From Drosophila persimilis (taxonomy: Eukaryota; Arthropoda; Insecta; Diptera; Drosophilidae): a stretch of DNA of 64,000 nucleotides. Below are positions 21,816 to 53,569 of the stretch, in pieces. Both the position numbers and the translations under genes were made by a program. The notes beneath the pieces are model-generated. The model did no database searches, was not told the origin of the DNA, and saw nothing but the letters and a program-made list of their open reading frames with translations. Where the stretch lies: positions 19,184,001 to 19,248,000 of the forward strand of contig NW_020825289.1 of the NCBI RefSeq assembly GCF_003286085.1, given 5' to 3'. The stretch's first letter is position 1, and the number at the start of each line of letters is the position of its first letter.

Positions 21816-24392
21816 ATGAAATGCAAAATACCGGAGATCTCGTGGCACAACCGCGATCCAGTTTTGAGTGTGGACATTCAGATGAACGGGCAGAGGCTGA
21901 GGTCGCCGACGATTTGCCGACTGGCTTCTGGCGGCACAGATGCACATGTCCTGATCTGGTACGTGAATCGGTGCGAAAATGGAGATGGCGTCGACTTGGA
22001 GCTGGCTGTGGATCTGTCCCGACATCAACGTGCGGTCAACACAGTTCGCTGGTCGCCCAATGGCGAGCTATTGGCCTCCGGCGACGACGAGAGCGTAGTG
22101 TTCATCTGGAAACAAAAGGCCGACCATGAAGTCGTCAACATTTTGGACGCCGATGGCAGTAGTGACCAGGATAAGGAGTCGTGGGTGACGATGAAAGTCC
22201 TGCGGGGGCATAGAGAGGATATCTATGATCTGAGCTGGGCCCCAAATTCGCTATTCCTCGTGACAGGTTCAGTGGACAACACGGCGATGGTGTGGGATGT
22301 TTACAAAGGAAAGTCCCTGGCCATTCTGGAGGATCACAAGGGCTACGTGCAGGGCGTAGCGTGGGACCCGTGCAATCAATTCATAGCCACTATGAGCACC
22401 GATAGGTAAGCACCACTCTTAGGAACCACTGCCAACCTTTCGCTGACTTGTCTTTTACTTTGCTTTTATAGACAATTGCGTATCTTCGATGCCCACACTA
22501 AGCGAGTGCTCCACAGGGTCGCCAAGTGCACCCTCCCTGTGAAGGAGGGACATGAAATGCATGGGAGGAACATACGGCTGTATCATGATGGCTCATTGCA
22601 GACTTTCTTCCGCCGACTGTGCTTCACCCCAGATGGCAAGCTGTTGATCACTCCCGCAGGAATCACCGACTACGATGGCGTCTTAAAACCAATTAACACC
22701 ACATACGGCTTCAGTCGTTACGATTTAGCGCGCCCGGCCTTTGTACTGCCCTTTCCCCAAGAGTACGCGGTTGCTGTGCGCTGCTCTCCGGTACTGTACC
22801 GTCTGAGACCGTACAATGCAGATAAGAATCCCCCAGTCATCTCGCTGCCGTACCGCATGATCTATGCCGTCGCCACCAAGAACTCTGTGTTCCTTTATGA
22901 CACCCAGCAGCCGGTTCCGTTCGCGATCGTCTCGAATATTCACTACACTAGGCTCACAGACCTAACGTGGTCGGGCGACGGCACTGTACTGATCATTTCA
23001 AGCACGGATGGCTTCTGTTCGCTGTTAAACTTTGAGATCGATGAATTGGGCGAGCGCTATGAGGAAATGGATGCAGTGCTGTGCGCTGCCTTGAAAAGTT
23101 CAGAGAATGCTCCGCCACTAAAGAAAAAGAAACCGAGGGCCAGAAAGGTATCGGCAGATGAGAGACCCGCCACACGTAAACCGTTGCAGGAGAAGACCAA
23201 GACCAATCGCAACAGGAAGACCCCTGAGTCTGACCTTCAAGATGTCAGAGAGATTGAAATTGATGCCGAAAACGATTCCTCCATGCAAAGTGCCAGTTCA
23301 TCCATCTCCAGCAGCCCCAAGCAGAATACGAAAGCAGGGGTCAAGCCAACACAGATCTCTTTTAGGCGTTCCCCACGCAAAGTCACCGCAACGACAGCTC
23401 CCGCGCCGATTGCAATACGCCGTTCACCGCGTAAACCTGAAGATTCGGATGTACGCGTCTCACAGATCTCTGTCAAACGCAAGATTGGCTCAGGGACAAC
23501 CGGCAATCAGACACCAACACCCATTCCCATACGCCGCTCTCCACGAAAAGTCGAGAACACAGAAGCGACCAAAGTGGGCGCCTTACCCATATCTGGGAAA
23601 CGCAAGATCAGTCCATTGCCAGAGCCTCCGACAAAGAAGCATCAGAAAGCCATCGCTGGCACAACTGTTCTGGATAAGAAGATGGTCAGCTCAGGCGAAA
23701 CAGCCACACAGACTCCTATGCAAGTCCCCACACACCAATCGCCACGCAAGACGGTGGACGCAGAAGCCACCAAAGCCGAGGCCCTATCGATTTCTGTGAA
23801 ACGCAAGAGCAGCCCATTGCCGGAGCCTCCGACAAAGAAGCTTCAGTCGGATATCGCTGGTATTGCTGTTCTGGACAAGGAGATTATCAGCTCTGAGGAG
23901 AAGTTCGAGTCGCCAGAGAAGAAATCCCGTCCAGCTACACCCATTCAAGTTCGTCGCCAGCCCCGCACTCCCGGAAGCTCCAGTAGCTTCTCCCTCACAC
24001 CCAAGAGCCAGCCCGCCAAAACAGCAACGCCCATTGCAGTGAGGCGCACTCCCCGTGTACTTGTCGAAATGTCTGTCAACTCTCCTGTGGCCCCTATGGA
24101 AGAGGCTATGGATGCTTGGCCCCTCGAAGAGGAAGGCACTCCCATGCCAACGTCGACGAAGGAACCGTTGCCAGAGACAAATGAGCAAGCGAAGAATCCA
24201 GTGTCCATCAGTGACAGCACCTGTGAGCGCACTGAGGATATACGTCTGGTCTATGAGGACACCCAGGAGAAGGCGGAGACCCCTATAAAAGCGACAGTAG
24301 CAAAACCTTCAACGCCCAACAGTAAGACCCCGCGGCGGGTTTCCTTGCGAACCATCTCCACGCCCAAGTCGAAAAAGAAACTGCTGGAATAG
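21816..24392 (+). CDS. Caf1-105: Chromatin assembly factor 1, p105 (p60-type) WD40 subunit
   Basis: Two coding exons, 21816-22405 and 22472-24392, total 836 residues. CAF-1 deposits H3-H4 behind replication forks in the nucleus; this is the mid-size WD40 subunit that works with the large p180 and small p55 subunits. The start MKCKIPEISWHNRDPVLSVD and WD motifs (LASGGTDAHVLIW, LLASGDDESVVFIW, LVTGSVDNTAMVWD, FIATMSTDRQLRIFD) show a seven-blade propeller over about residues 1-390. The C-terminal half is Ser/Pro/Lys-rich and disordered, with repeated RRSPRK-type motifs (many S/T-P sites, likely CDK targets) and an internal tandem duplication. The longer tail than in vertebrate p60 is lineage-specific. 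AATAAA lies at 24456-24461. Confidence 0.94.
23508..23909 (+). repeat. In-frame tandem duplication in the Caf1-105 tail (201-bp unit)
   Basis: Two units start at about 23508 and 23709, each 67 codons. Both carry Gln-Thr-Pro, S-P-R-K, EATK, KRK-S-PLPEPPTKK and a VLDK stretch in the same order and spacing. They have diverged at about a third of the residues, so the duplication is older than the tandem repeat near 10.2 kb. Confidence 0.85.
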
Positions 24393-27300
24393 GCAAAGCA
24401 ATAGCATAGTCGTAAAAGAATTCTAGAATTACAAAGTTATACAAAAATTAAACAAAATAAAACGAAAGGCAAGGCATAAAGGAAGACAATTATGTTAGTC
24501 ATATAGACTAACAAGACTAACAATTATGGTACTCTGGAGATCCGCTTCAGAGAATCTGCAACCTGCCATGTGTTTGCAGACAGCGGTCTGTATTTATTCC
24601 GCGTTGGTGCTTTATGGCCTCCAAGGTTCTTACCTGGCCGCATCGGTATAAGGCCATAAGGAAAGAAAGGTGTCAGTGACTGTACCAGAGAGATACCCGG
24701 CTGTTTCAGTTCTAGCTACCTAGACATCAGTTTTCTCCGATGCAAGGGGTCACATGGCATCAAACTAATTAAGTGTTTCACCGTGTCTAAAAAATGCCAC
24801 AATGTTAGGCATTTATGATCACAGGATCTCCAAGAAGCGATTTAAGATATTCGACTAAGGTAAAAATATAGTCTAAAGTCTTCCGAACTAGAAATATGGT
24901 AAGTCGAGCCTTTTTCCTGGTATAGCTGGGGAGATCAGATTAAGTACTATAGAGTATTACCCTATCGTACACAATTCTTGTGAAACAGGTCGATTTAAAG
25001 GATCTTTGATCGGATTTTGTGAGGAATAAATTAGTACAGCTTTTAATGGTTTTTTTGTATTATTTATATTTATTTAAATTTTAGATGATCTCTAACGTTT
25101 CGAGTTTCTTTTACATACAAACATTAGGGCTTTGATTTTGTTCTTCCTATTTTTGTTTTTATATCATTACGTTTGTATATATATATATATATATTAAATT
25201 TGTAATTCAACGATTTAATCTCATTCATCATTATCGAGCTTAGTAAGATTCTGTGTCTCGCGTCTTTTTTAATTAAAACTGGGCCTTTAGCTACACATTG
25301 TCCACGTGGTTCATTAGAGAGAGTAAAGGAGCTCAAGACTGAGGAGAACTATTTCCACTCGTATTTCCACACATGCATGGTATTATACATATATAAATAT
25401 TTGCCATATACAAGTGAAATAAATCTGAACTGCTGCAAAGGGACAACAAAAGCAATTTGAATTAGGCTACAAATAAGATTAGATACAACTCCTAAGCTTT
25501 TTCTAACCTATGGTTCCATTTCGACTTCTCCTCAATCACTTCTTGGTTTAATTCTTCCATTTCTCATATCTCAAATTTCCTTGGGGATATTTTTTCGCCT
25601 CGTTTCCTCTTACAAAAAATCATGCGTCTGAATGTCCTGTGACATTTGGTTTGAGTTACGATTAACATTAGTTAGGTTTCGCCTTTTTTCTGTGTATGTA
25701 TTTTCATGAAACTCACTTGGGACTGTTTTAACTGCTATTAAAGTAATTTTAGTAGTGCTGCGACTCGTGAGTGTGTGGAGCAAAGAGGTGTACAATATGA
25801 GCTTAGAAAAATATGAATTATATTTGATTCCATTCCGTCACCGTTTTTATTCCGTTAAATATTGAAAATATGCAAAATGTTTGTTGGTTTACTGCGGTTA
25901 ATGCTATGCTATGCTTGAATTTGAATCTGTTTCTGAATCTGAATGAAGTTGCTATTAGTCATATCTTAGTGTTTGTTTAATTAGTTAATTAGTTTGCGCT
26001 CTCTCCTTTTGCAAGAGTTGAGCTACTTTGAGGAGGAAAATTATATGTAAACACTGCGCTTGAGTATTTTCCATTAGATATAGTTACGAGAAAAATATAG
26101 TACATATGTATGTGTGTATGTATTGTATGTTTGTATGTATAAATATTTGTATATAGATCGATTTGGTTTACTTTGTCTCGAGGGTAAATGAATAACTTTG
26201 TCGTGGCTTAAATTGTCAATAAATATATAAATTTTCATTTAAATATAATTACATACAATTATTGAACCTTAGTTCGTGATCTTCTACTGGTCTGCGGCAG
26301 TTCCTTAAATATGTACTACATGGCCACCAGCCATCCACTCACATTCCAACTATATGGCTTGCAACATGGCCAACAAAAACTCTCTCTCTCTCTGCCTGTC
26401 TCTCTGGCTGTAAGAAATCATGGAACCAAAACTAAATAAAAATTTAATATGTGGGGTTTTTTGTTTTTGAATAAATAGTTTTTATTGAAAATGATTTTGC
26501 GTTTATTTTTTAGTTTTTGTTTTTCCTTTTGGTAGAATTATAAAAGTTGAATGGAAAATACATACGTATTAAATATTACAGTATTTGGTTGGGCTGGGCT
26601 GGGATAGTTAGAGTGGGATTAGAGGAGATGGAAATGGTAAGATGCTGGCTGGCCGAATTAAATCGAATCACTGATTGGAGGTCAACGTATTTTACGGAAA
26701 GGGGGTACGGTTCTGTGGCCAACACAACTTTCGAAAAGTGTCTGGAGGGGGGGTCTCGGCAGACAGACGCTGGCTGGGACTGCCAAAGTATGCGAAAAAT
26801 TTCGTCAAGCTTTGTGAAAATTGTTGAACCTTTTGCTGAATGTCAAATAATATTTATTTCGCTAATAAACTTACTTATTTGATGCTTAAGTTGTTTGTGT
26901 GTGTTCGTGTGCGTTTACATAAATTAGACTTAAAAACTATAAAACATAAGTGGATTTGTCCATCTAGAGCAAGAGCACAAGGGTACAGAGGGCCTCCAGT
27001 AGAACTAGGGGAAGGTATAGGACTGCGGGGGTGTACATACAAAAGAAAAGACTATCGAAATAACAATATAAATTCATTGCCGCTAACTGATTCTGTAAAA
27101 TCAAATGCACGGTGCGCATACGAAGCATATACAAAAGTACTCGTAAATGTAATAATTACAATAATAAGTCTAATCAAACAATTCAACATACTCGGGGCTC
27201 GGGTTAAATGCCACACGCTAAATACAACTGTGCATACATACATATGTACATATGCATTCGCATACAGTTATGTGTCGTACTGTTACATTAAAGTACTCGT

Positions 27301-28899
27301 ACAATTTGTGTATAGATTATTACATGCAATCCTTGCTTGAGTTTTCCTTGCTGTTGATCCGTTTGTTGGTTTGCGTGTGTGAGACATGGCAAAAGTATAG
27401 CATGCTTTTGTGCGCTGCCAGAGTAGGGTGCGCTTTGCCTTTTGTGGGTTTTGTTTGTTTGTATGTATAAATAAATGCAACAAATTCGTTTAATTACAAT
27501 AAATCAGCGTTAAGTGAATACAAATGAAATTGCTGTGCGTGTGTGTTCAGTGTGTTGTGTGTATGCCAGCTAAACCTCTCCTATACACGTAAATTCAACA
27601 AATTACAATTTACATACATTGAAACGCATCAATCGTCGAGTCAATCAATCATTGATGGCTGCTGCTACTGCTGATTTTTACACAAGTTAGTTAAGTGGCC
27701 ACATATGCTTTGCGTTACTCTTACTTTTTTGTTAGTTTCGTTTCGTTTAGTTTAGTTTAGTTTGGGTTTGTAAATACAATAGATAGAGATTTATATCCTT
27801 TTCTTTTATCTTTAAATTAGACTTAAACTTTTAAGATTTTCCTTCATTACTTTTATATGTGTATGTGTGTGTGTGTGTGTGTTTGTGTATTTGTGTGTTC
27901 TTATGTGTTTCCTTTTGGTTTGTTTTTGTTCACATTAATGTCGTACAATATAATATATATTTACTTTTGCCCACACGCTGACACGCAACGCAATCAAATT
28001 AATTATTATTAATATTATTACTTTGTTGTTCTGCTTGTTGTTGTTCGGTTTTGTTGCAACTTTTCAAAACTTAGGTCTAAACAAGCACGACAAATGCAGA
28101 GAGCGTTGATGGCATGAATAATTTCAAAGAGAGATTGCAACAGGAAACATTAAATATATATTATTTATATATATACGTATTGTATGTGGGTATGTGTATA
28201 TATAGAGGTGTGGGCACATACATATGCTGTATATACGCTCGTTCGGCATTCGTTTAATAAATACATGAGGAAACTAAGCTACACGTAAATTATGAATTAT
28301 GAAATTCTATAAAAATTATTCAGACCAAACAACAACTATGCGCTTATGCGTGTATGCTCGTGTGTGGCTGTCATGTCGTACATGTGGCTTGCATAATGCA
28401 TATGTATGTGTGTATGTATGTATATGCTTTTTTGTTTGTATGTATGTATGTATATAGGAAATGCTTTCAATCATCAACTGCTTCTCAAATGCTTGTCTGT
28501 GGCTCACTTTCAGCTGTGTCTTCACATCACATATCGTAGCCGACGTCGATCTCGATCTCGATCTAGGGATCCGCGATCTGTGATCTGCATTAGCATTCCG
28601 CATCTGCTTATCTTATCTGGATCAATATTATAATGTTACTGGTTGCATGTCCTCCCATCGTACGCGGGATCATCTGTTCGCTTTGTTAAACAAATAAAAG
28701 TTCTTTGGGCTTTGCTTGTTTGTTGGTTCTATCATCGTTTGCTCTTAAATTTTCTTTTGTTTTTGATCAATGCTGGTGGGTTGTTGTGCTCCCGCGCTGC
28801 TCTTTAATACCGTTACGGTGTTCCCTGCTAACGCCCCCCATCTGCTCCACGTCGTCGTCGTCGTCCATGTCCACCTCCTCCACATGTCCCGGCCATGGC
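24393..28899. other. Intergenic DNA and long 3'UTR of Galphao
   Basis: 4.5 kb of AT-rich DNA with no credible coding frame. It has dinucleotide runs ((TA)n at 25175-25193, (GT)n at 27855-27890) and CATATGTATG runs (26100, 27237, 28400). Galphao transcripts on the minus strand must end somewhere here. Several TTTATT (AATAAA reversed) are present, and which is used cannot be told. Confidence 0.5.
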
Positions 28900-49661
<20,762 letters not shown>

Positions 49662-51340
49662 TATGGTGGCTCTGATGGTGGTTTCTGATGATCTGCTGAT
49701 GTTTGCGGTGTTGCTCCTGCTCTGCTTCTCGTCGGATTATTTGGGGTGATGGAGGCTAGGCGAGTAGGCAACTTCCCGGTTCACGCTTCCTCTTAGGAGA
49801 ACATTTATTTATGTGTATGTACAATTTTACAGTTCAGCTGAAACGGAATTCAGAATTGTTTGCAATGGGGAATCATCATCATTATCCACATCATCATCAT
49901 CGTCGTCGTCGTCGTCGTTGCCCCATAAACAATCTCTAACGAACGGACAGGTCAGAGGCACGAAACGGAATGACTCACACGCATGGACACAGGGTAGCAG
50001 ACAAGGACGACACGACACGACAGTATGGATGGATGATGTGAACCACTCTTTAGGGCCGCCACTGTCTGTACGTCCAATAGGGCGCACACTGCTTACAGTG
50101 GTGTTGCTTTTGTTGTTATCAGCTCTCGTTCACCGAGCGCGGAGGCAAAAACAATGATAGCTGGCCAATTTGCATATGGTCGGAATATACGAAATGCATA
50201 CATATGTATGTACATATATAGAAAAATTCATCACTCGCGGCTATCTTATCAATGGGAGGGCTATCGGCAGTTTGGGAGATATCATCGATGGTGCCAGACG
50301 AGATACGATACGGAGATACAGAGCGCGGGGCTTGGTAATTTATCATGTAAATGAATTAAGCACTGGAATGGAGCTCTGGAGAGAGTCCTGCTCCCTATTT
50401 TGAGTTCTTGTTCTTTTTCTTCTTTTTTTTTGGGTGTTCTGTGTGTATGTGTTAGGCGAGGGCGTAGGCGCAATGTGGCAGCGGGTGCCGGCTCTACAGG
50501 CAACGGGCTGGGGAGGGGGAGGGGAGCGCGATGATTCGATGCTGCGGGGTGTGAAAAAGCAGCGCTTTTCGCCATCAATTCAATTATGCAGAAAATACTG
50601 TAGTTTTATGCGTTTTTTATGCAAACTCGACATGGGCTTGCGTGGGTGCGCCGCCTGCCCAGGCACGGAGGTGGTGGGGTGATTCTTTTGCTGCTTCTGC
50701 TGGGTGGTGTTTCATATAAATTTTCATTTAGCTCACGCTCACGCACACACTACGCACTCTCACGGGCTGCACAGGCTACAGGCTACACAGGCTGAGCCGA
50801 GCCCACACCCCACCACCCCCCCCCGTGGGAGGTAAAGCATTTTCCACCGCCTAGTTCCAGCGCCGTATACACACAACACTTGCACACGAGCAGAAGAGCA
50901 GAAGAGCACCCTTCTACCTCTCGCTCTCTTCTTCTTCGTTCATTACTTTTTCAACGCGAATTTGGGCGTTTAATGCACTCAAACTGATCGGGATAATTAC
51001 CGTTGCACTGTGGAGCACTGCACTTTATTTATTCTTCAATAATACACTAATAAATCAAACTTTTCCAGTGCGAAAATTTTCCTGCCTCTCGCTCCGCCCG
51101 CGTCGGTTAACATAACAATAACAGAGTTTTCCTCCTCTATTTAACAGTCATTGAACAGCTTTGTTAATGTTAAGTGGCATGGAAATAGTCATCGCTCTCA
51201 TGTTAAACGGCGTTCATGGTAACATACAGTTCAACAGAGTTTTAAAACTTTACAACAGCTGTTTTGGGAAGCTTTGCAGCACTGGGTTCTGTCTGAACTT
51301 CCCAACACTGCCGTTATATCATTGTGTTTTATAAATAATA
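49662..51340. other. Spacer between Galphao distal promoter and SDHAF2
   Basis: It contains (ATC)n/(GTC)n runs at 49875-49918 and CATATGTATGTACATATA at about 50202. A C-rich tract lies near 50808-50825 and an E-box CAGCTG near 51258. The distal Galphao start site and the SDHAF2 promoter must lie within it. Confidence 0.5.
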
Positions 51341-51923
51341 ATGTTGCGGCAATTTCTGGTATGTTAGACTCCAAGTCAACCAGGAATGGTAGCTAATTTA
51401 GTTATCTTTAGTTCAGCACAGCATCGCGTCGGTTGGTGCGGCCCATGATTGCCCCACACCGCTCGGCCAGTAGCAGCCTCGACAAAACTGAGTTTACAAC
51501 TCCGTCGCAGATAGTCGACTACGATGATCCCCCGCATTTGCCTGTGCCTGAGTATCCACTCCGACCCGACGAGCCCCTCGAGACTCGCAAGCAGCGGTAA
51601 ATCGAATGAATATCTAGCCCAAGTAAAATACTACCTTTCTAGTCAATTCCAGGCTGCTGTATCAGAGTCGGAAGCGTGGCATGCTCGAGAATGATCTGCT
51701 CCTCAGCACGTTTGTGGCCAAGCATCTGAGGGACTTCTCCGCCGCCCAGACAGCCCAGTACGACGACCTCATTAACGGCGTGAGCAACGACTGGGACATA
51801 TTCTATTGGGCCACCGAAACGAAGCCCACACCGCCCCAGTATGATACGGAGATAATGCGAATGCTAAAGCAGCATGTGAAGAACGAGGAGCGCGTGCAGC
51901 GCATAAGACAGCCCGACTTGTAG
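51341..51923 (+). CDS. Succinate dehydrogenase assembly factor 2 (SDHAF2/Sdh5)
   Basis: Three coding exons, 51341-51358, 51412-51596 and 51653-51923, total 474 nt, 157 residues. In the mitochondrial matrix this protein promotes covalent FAD attachment to the SDHA flavoprotein of complex II. The N-terminus [17 protein letters not shown] is a typical arginine-rich presequence. The conserved core shows [18 protein letters not shown], containing the RGxxE signature used for flavinylation. The acidic [15 protein letters not shown] helix and the YDTEIMRML end are also family features. The first exon holds only six codons. The fly gene I recall is CG12895. AATAAA lies at 52225-52230. It converges on RanBPM. 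Confidence 0.93.
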
Positions 51924-53122
51924 GAGCGTCGGGTATCTATGATGTCAACCCAGATATTTCAATCGCATTTCACACGGGAAAATCTTATGTATTCGGTTTT
52001 AGCACATTATAAATATATGTATTTGTTGGTTTAACTTAAGCCCTGAATTGTTCGCTAAGATATTGCTTGTAACAGTTGTTGGGAAACGCATCTTTACACA
52101 TCCGTGGGTGCAATTTGAGTTACAGAAAAGGAGAGACTTTCTTTTGGGAGTTGCAATTTTCTGACTATTCGGTTCCACTCTTGATCGTTTAATCAGCCAT
52201 AGCCCCAGCCCTAGTTCCTCATCAAATAAAACACGGTTTCGATTTCCTGAAATACACATCCATACAATATATTTAAACGATTATCCAGTTAATTGAATTC
52301 ATGCTTGCCTTTCGTGTGTATGTCCGACATGGTATATATACATACATACATACATACATATGTATATATGCATAGTATAAGTATATATATTTAGAGTAAA
52401 TGTAATTTGCTTAACCACTATAGCGAAATGTTACACTTAAAACTTTGCTGATGCCTTGCCTTAGTCTTGCCGCAGAGCAGATGCGTGAGTGAAACTGATG
52501 GAACGTTCCGTGTTGCACTGGACAGATCAACGGAAACGTGATCGGGTGGCAGATAGTGTGAGACAGAGAGAGTGAGTGAGGAGAGTAAGAGTCTACGAAC
52601 GTTTACAGCATTGAACTATTGACGGGTTTCTCTATTAACATGCTACATAGATGGTTGAACTGTTTTTACTTAAATAGTCGTATCTTTCTAGATTAAATGA
52701 GGTTTGGGGATTGAGTGTTGTTGTTAGCTTGTTGTGAGTATGGTTATGGGTTATGAGATTGGGTTTGGGTATGTGTATGTGTGGGGCAGGTTGGGGCGCA
52801 AGGGCAAAACAAACAAAAGACGTTGCGCTTGAAAGGTATTCAGGGGTGTCGTGACGCAGCACAGTTCGCAGTTTAATTATACATCATAATATTACACACT
52901 TTAGGATTACAGGGGCTATATAAAATATACGTTAAAAGTTATTAAAAATCACGCTAAATCAAAAGGCCGCAAATAGTCGCCGATGTCGCGCATCTTTAGC
53001 AAATGAATCAGTTAAAAAGAAGGAAATTTAATAGGCGTTCGCTCGCATGTCGGCGCTCTGGTAAAAAAGAAGAGAACTGAAGTAACAACAAAATTTAACC
53101 TACTACGAAAATTGTAAATAAT
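51924..53122. other. Convergent 3' regions of SDHAF2 and RanBPM
   Basis: AT-rich with no coding frame of note. A CATACATACATACATATGTA run lies at 52340-52365. The downstream half probably belongs to the RanBPM 3'UTR. Confidence 0.55.
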
Positions 53123-53569
53123 CTAGTCGAGCGTCTCGAAGTAGTCCTGTGGATCCATATACATCGAAGGACTGCTTCCGCCACTCATGGATGCGGCTGC
53201 TGATGCCGCCGCAGACGCTGCTGCCGCTGCCGCCGCCGCTGCTGCTGATGTTGAGGATGAGCTGACCCCGCGATAACGACCACGACGCATTGCACCCGGG
53301 CCCCCCCCACCCGTACTACGCATGCTGCTGCTGCTGCTGCCCGTCATGACAGGATCGTAGGTGCGGGATGAGGACGCTTCGGTGCTGCCGGAGAGCGAGG
53401 ACTTGCGTCGCCTCTTGTTGCGACGACGCCGACGACGCTTGGTCGTCTGGACAGCCACCGCCGCGGTCGATGTGGAGGGTACTACGCTGCCCAGCGGTTC
53501 GGTCAGTACGCTGGTGCGCGGCAGGGTCAGCGTGGTCTCGAACATCTTCAGCAGCGTCGGCGAACTGGG
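53123..53569 (-). CDS. RanBPM: In-frame extension after the RanBPM stop codon (candidate readthrough)
   Basis: Directly after the TGA at 53570-53572 the same frame stays open for 148 codons to a stop at 53123-53125. It begins Pro-Ser-Ser-Pro-Thr-Leu-Leu-Lys and goes through MFETTLTLPRTSVL. A very basic block (KRRRRRRNKRRRK, nuclear-localisation-like) follows, then Ser/Gly-rich and Ala-rich tracts, ending DPQDYFETLD. The stop has a C at the +4 position, the leakiest TGA context. No ATG-led independent gene structure is evident, and no intron is needed to join it to RanBPM. Confidence 0.6.
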   Translation of the reverse strand, partial: PSSPTLLKMFETTLTLPRTSVLTEPLGSVVPSTSTAAVAVQTTKRRRRRRNKRRRKSSLSGSTEASSSRTYDPVMTGSSSSSMRSTGGGGPGAMRRGRYRGVSSSSTSAAAAAAAAAASAAASAAASMSGGSSPSMYMDPQDYFETLD

